A stretch of DNA of 7,860 nt from an uncultured Bacteroidota bacterium (GTDB taxonomy: Bacteria > Bacteroidota > Bacteroidia > Flavobacteriales > UA16): NCBI GenBank assembly GCA_902535565.1, contig CACAUH010000063.1:1-7860 (forward strand), read 5' to 3'. Both the position numbers and the translations under genes were made by a program. This document shows, piece after piece, positions 6,310 to 7,860 of this stretch (within the stretch, counting starts at the first letter, position 1; each line of letters opens with the position of its first letter). The notes under the pieces are model-generated. The model had not been told where the DNA came from. It did no database searches and saw only the letters and a program-made list of their open reading frames with translations.

Positions 6310-7071
6310 ATGCCGAACAGATCTTTTTTGGATATCCTCGCCTTCGGAGCCCATCCGGATGACGTCGAGTTGAGTGCTGGTGGAACCTTGGTCAAGGCCG
6401 CTCAGCAGGGCAAGAAAATCGGTGTGGTTGACTTGACCAGGGGAGAACTGGGCACGCGGGGTTCGGCGGACTTGCGTGATGAAGAGTCTGCAGCAGCAGC
6501 TGAAGTGCTGGGCTTGAGCGTTCGAGAAAATCTAGGGCTGAAGGACGGGCTACCCGAGGACGACAATCGCGTCATCATGGCGCTGATAGGGTCCATTCGT
6601 CGGTATCGACCGAGAACCGTGTTGGCCAATGCGCTTCACGACCGTCACCCCGATCACGGCCGGGCAGCGGAATTTGTTCATCGCGCGTGCTTCCTCTCTG
6701 GACTTGCGCGCATTGAGACGTCAGAGGCCGATGGCACCGCGCAGGAGGCCCACCGCCCCCAGCATGTTTTGCACTACATCCAAGACCGCTTTCGAGAGCC
6801 GTCGATTGTGGTGGACATCACGGGAGCTGAAGAGACCAAGTACGCTGCGATTGCTTGCTATCGGTCTCAATTCCATATTCCAGGTGCAGCAGAAGGCAAG
6901 GTGGTGGTGCCCAGCGCCGTTGATTTGGCAACCCCCATTTCAACTCCCGAATTCATGGCAGTCGTCCGTGGCCGGGACATCACCATGGGCAGATACATCG
7001 GTGTCTCCTCAGGAGAAGGTTTCGAGTCTCGCACCCCGCTCGGCATCGCAGACTTGAGCCACATCCTCTAG
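6310..7071 (+). CDS. bshB1: Bacillithiol biosynthesis deacetylase BshB1
   Basis: This PIG-L/LmbE-family zinc deacetylase removes the acetyl group from GlcNAc-malate in the second step of bacillithiol synthesis, and acts in the cytosol. The 253 residues carry AHPDDVE at 14-20 (H15 and D18 as zinc ligands, D17 as base) and RHPDHGRAA at 112-120 (H116 as third ligand, H113 as the assisting His). BshB1-type features are VVDLTRGELGTRG at 39-51, ENLGLKDG at 73-80, VVDIT at 167-171, YRSQF at 184-188 and a C-terminal GVSSGEGFES at 231-240. The ATG at 6310 is chosen. A TTG at 6292 in frame would add six residues. It follows the peroxidase gene by 24 nt on the same strand and is probably co-transcribed with it. 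bshA and bshC are not in the window. Confidence 0.94.
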   Translation: MPNRSFLDILAFGAHPDDVELSAGGTLVKAAQQGKKIGVVDLTRGELGTRGSADLRDEESAAAAEVLGLSVRENLGLKDGLPEDDNRVIMALIGSIRRYRPRTVLANALHDRHPDHGRAAEFVHRACFLSGLARIETSEADGTAQEAHRPQHVLHYIQDRFREPSIVVDITGAEETKYAAIACYRSQFHIPGAAEGKVVVPSAVDLATPISTPEFMAVVRGRDITMGRYIGVSSGEGFESRTPLGIADLSHIL

Positions 7072-7099
7072 GCTATTCCGCACTTGTGCTGAAACGCAA

Positions 7100-7127
7100 A
7101 ACGCCCAGTCCGTGAGGACCAGGCGTT
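7100..7127 (-). terminator. Intrinsic terminator of tRNA-His
   Basis: A 28-nt hairpin has outer arms AACGCC (7100-7105) and GGCGTT (7122-7127), an internal 2x2 mismatch, inner arms GTCC and GGAC, and a GTGA loop. On the minus strand it is followed by TTTGCGTTTC, giving a T run right after the stem, so it fits termination of the tRNA transcript just 4 nt after the CCA end. On the plus strand it could still slow transcripts leaving bshB1, but no T run follows there. Confidence 0.75.
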
Positions 7128-7131
7128 CTGG

Positions 7132-7209
7132 TGGGGTGGCTAATCGGAATTGAACCGACGACCTCTTGAACCACAATCAAGCGCTCTAACCAACTGAGCT
7201 ATAGCCACC
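7132..7209 (-). tRNA. tRNA-His (anticodon GTG)
   Basis: The full cloverleaf can be folded by eye. The acceptor stem GTGGCTA pairs with TAGCCAC and is preceded by an encoded G-1 opposite C73, the tRNA-His identity element. The D arm reads GCTCAGTTGGTTAGAGC. The anticodon stem CTTGA/TCAAG encloses TTGTGGT, giving anticodon GTG for CAC/CAT. The T arm is GTCGG-TTCAATT-CCGAT. A CCA end is encoded at 7132-7134. It has its own consensus promoter and terminator. Confidence 0.97.
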
Positions 7210-7220
7210 GTATGGGCCGG

Positions 7221-7250
7221 CAAAGATAGCGCCTTTCTCCATCCTCCCAA
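7221..7250 (-). promoter_or_regulatory. Bacteroidota primary-sigma promoter for tRNA-His
   Basis: On the minus strand TTG (7248-7250), a 19-nt spacer (7229-7247) and TATCTTTG (7221-7228) match the Bacteroidota consensus TTG-N19-TAnnTTTG in every fixed position and in spacing. The -7 element ends 11 nt before the tRNA 5' end, so transcription would start only a few bases upstream of G-1. Confidence 0.85.
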
Positions 7251-7279
7251 CTCTTCGAAGAAGGGAAAAGAAGACCGCG

Positions 7280-7447
7280 TCAATCAAGGCCCTCACAGAA
7301 GTTGGATAAATCGGAAAGAAGGGCGAGCAAATCCCCAATGGCAACAGCCCCGTCAAGATTTACAACCAAGGGGAGCCACTCGTCAGCAAAGCCAAGGTCA
7401 GGATATGGCGATGGGCCGCGGTCATTCCGCATTGATTGCGTCGCAGG
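7280..7447 (-). pseudogene. Out-of-frame second dockerin-like repeat of the secreted protein
   Basis: In the frame shifted by +1 from the preceding gene, an open stretch runs from 7447 to a TGA at 7280-7282. It encodes VVNLDGAVAIGDLLALLSDL followed by SNFCEGLD. This matches the pattern of the in-frame repeat just upstream (DLDGNGYIGAADLIVFLGVY and a terminal Cys): EF-hand-like N-x-D-G-x-V-x-x-x-D, then DLLxxL and a Cys some 12 residues on. Loop position 1 is Val rather than Asp. The stretch ends in its own stop 30 nt before the tRNA promoter. An ATG at 7432 could start a 50-residue peptide, but no signal supports that. A displaced true C-terminus of the secreted protein is the simplest reading; chance similarity is the alternative. 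Confidence 0.6.
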
Positions 7448-7860
7448 TCATCTCGTAGACTCCGAGGAACACGATGAGGTCTGCTGCACCGATGTAGCCG
7501 TTTCCGTCTAGGTCAAAAATGCAAAGGTCGTTGGCGAAGGGAGGGAATTCGCAAGAGCCATCTTCACAGTTGGCATTGGCTTGATAGTTTGTGGCTCCAG
7601 GGTAGGTGCAGCCCGCGATGCCGATGCACAGGTATTCGCAAGAACCATCATCTGCAATTGCACTCGCATTGTAATTTTCTGCTGCAGAGTCTGTACATCC
7701 GGCGTATTGACAGGTGCCATTCTCATCCGTCGCGGCAGGGTCAAAATTCACAGCGTTGTCATCGGTGCACCCCGGAATCTCATCTGTGTCACAAACGCCA
7801 TCGCCATCTGAATCCGCCGTGCAGTCTCCTCCGCAGAGGGCCAGTCCATCGAGTTGGTTT
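7422..7860 (-). CDS. C-terminal end of a large secreted Cys-rich calcium-binding repeat protein (5' part beyond window)
   Basis: The frame is open from the right edge to TGA at 7422-7424, showing 145 residues. In order these are LCGGDC, a thrombospondin type-3-like motif DSDGDGVCD (7788-7814), three GCT repeats (listed separately), and a dockerin/EF-hand-like unit (7443-7523). The EF-hand loop DLDGNGYIGAAD has Asp/Asn at positions 1, 3, 5 and 12 and is framed by two Cys. Composition is acidic, rich in Cys, Asp and Asn, and free of membrane segments, as expected of an exported cell-surface or extracellular protein. The N-terminal signal and catalytic or adhesive part lie outside the window, so the function is unknown. 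No type IX secretion C-terminal domain is seen before the stop. The protein appears to stop early, because a further dockerin-like unit follows in another frame. Confidence 0.85.
   Translation of the reverse strand, partial: NQLDGLALCGGDCTADSDGDGVCDTDEIPGCTDDNAVNFDPAATDENGTCQYAGCTDSAAENYNASAIADDGSCEYLCIGIAGCTYPGATNYQANANCEDGSCEFPPFANDLCIFDLDGNGYIGAADLIVFLGVYEMTCDAINAE
7545..7772 (-). repeat. Three tandem GCT...DDGSC protein repeats
   Basis: Within the secreted protein, three units begin at 7772, 7700 and 7613 (72, 87 and 69 nt). Each starts GCT and carries an Asn-[Tyr/Phe] pair and an [D/E]-[N/D]-G-[T/S]-C end: GCTDDNAVNFDPAATDENGT (C), GCTDSAAENYNASAIADDGS (C), GCTYPGATNYQANANCEDGS (C). The second has a 5-residue longer tail with an extra Cys. 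The DNA is diverged between units, so the repeats are old and kept at protein level. Such units recur in large Flavobacteriales exoproteins; their function is not established. Confidence 0.85.

Noticed and set aside
7251..7260. Palindrome TCTTCGAAGA region as an operator or terminator
   Set aside because: It is short, leaves no proper loop and has no T run in either direction; it lies just upstream of the tRNA promoter and could be chance.
7302..7511. A 69-residue plus-strand open frame near the tRNA
   Set aside because: It overlaps the dockerin-like coding sequence on the other strand and has no start context or motif.
7545..7772. The GCT repeats as a CRISPR-like or DNA-level tandem array
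   Set aside because: Units differ in length and DNA sequence; only the encoded protein pattern is conserved.

Overview
The window is a stretch of Bacteroidota chromosome, most likely from a Flavobacteriales-type marine or freshwater lineage. The evidence is the Bacteroidota form of the carotenoid enzymes, a gene for the bacillithiol deacetylase BshB1, a tRNA promoter that fits the Bacteroidota consensus TTG-N19-TAnnTTTG exactly, and a secreted protein built from GCTD...NY...DDGSC repeats of the kind found in large Flavobacteriales exoproteins. Base composition looks moderately GC-rich for the phylum by eye. Genus cannot be fixed from the sequence alone.

Positions 1-5384 (minus strand) hold one compact carotenoid operon, read from right to left: crtI (phytoene desaturase), crtB (phytoene synthase), a small secreted protein of unknown function, idi (IPP isomerase), a CruF-like DUF422 membrane protein, crtZ (beta-carotene hydroxylase) and crtYcd (fused heterodimer-type lycopene cyclase, cut by the left edge of the window). 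Spacings run from a 15-nt gap to a 13-nt overlap, and three junctions are 4-nt ATGA overlaps, so the whole set is probably co-transcribed and translationally coupled. Together the enzymes supply DMAPP, make phytoene, desaturate it to lycopene, cyclise it and hydroxylate the ring. The DUF422 gene suggests an additional end-group modification. A GGPP synthase and a second (CrtD-type) desaturase are not in the window.

Positions 5385-5679 are the intergenic region between the divergent crtI and peroxidase genes. It has no recognisable gene but contains two hairpins followed by T-rich runs in plus orientation. Positions 5680-7071 (plus strand) carry a membrane-anchored or exported Cys-type glutathione peroxidase and, 24 nt later, bshB1. 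This is a probable two-gene thiol-redox unit that lies next to the carotenoid operon, so the locus as a whole has an oxidative-stress flavour.

Positions 7100-7250 hold a tRNA-His(GTG) on the minus strand with encoded G-1 and CCA, its terminator hairpin and its promoter. Positions 7280-7860 (minus strand) hold the C-terminal end of a large secreted protein: a thrombospondin-3-like calcium motif, three Cys-rich GCT repeats and one EF-hand/dockerin-like repeat, then a stop. A second dockerin-like repeat continues in another reading frame directly after that stop. This looks like a frameshift in the gene and is the most unusual thing in the window.
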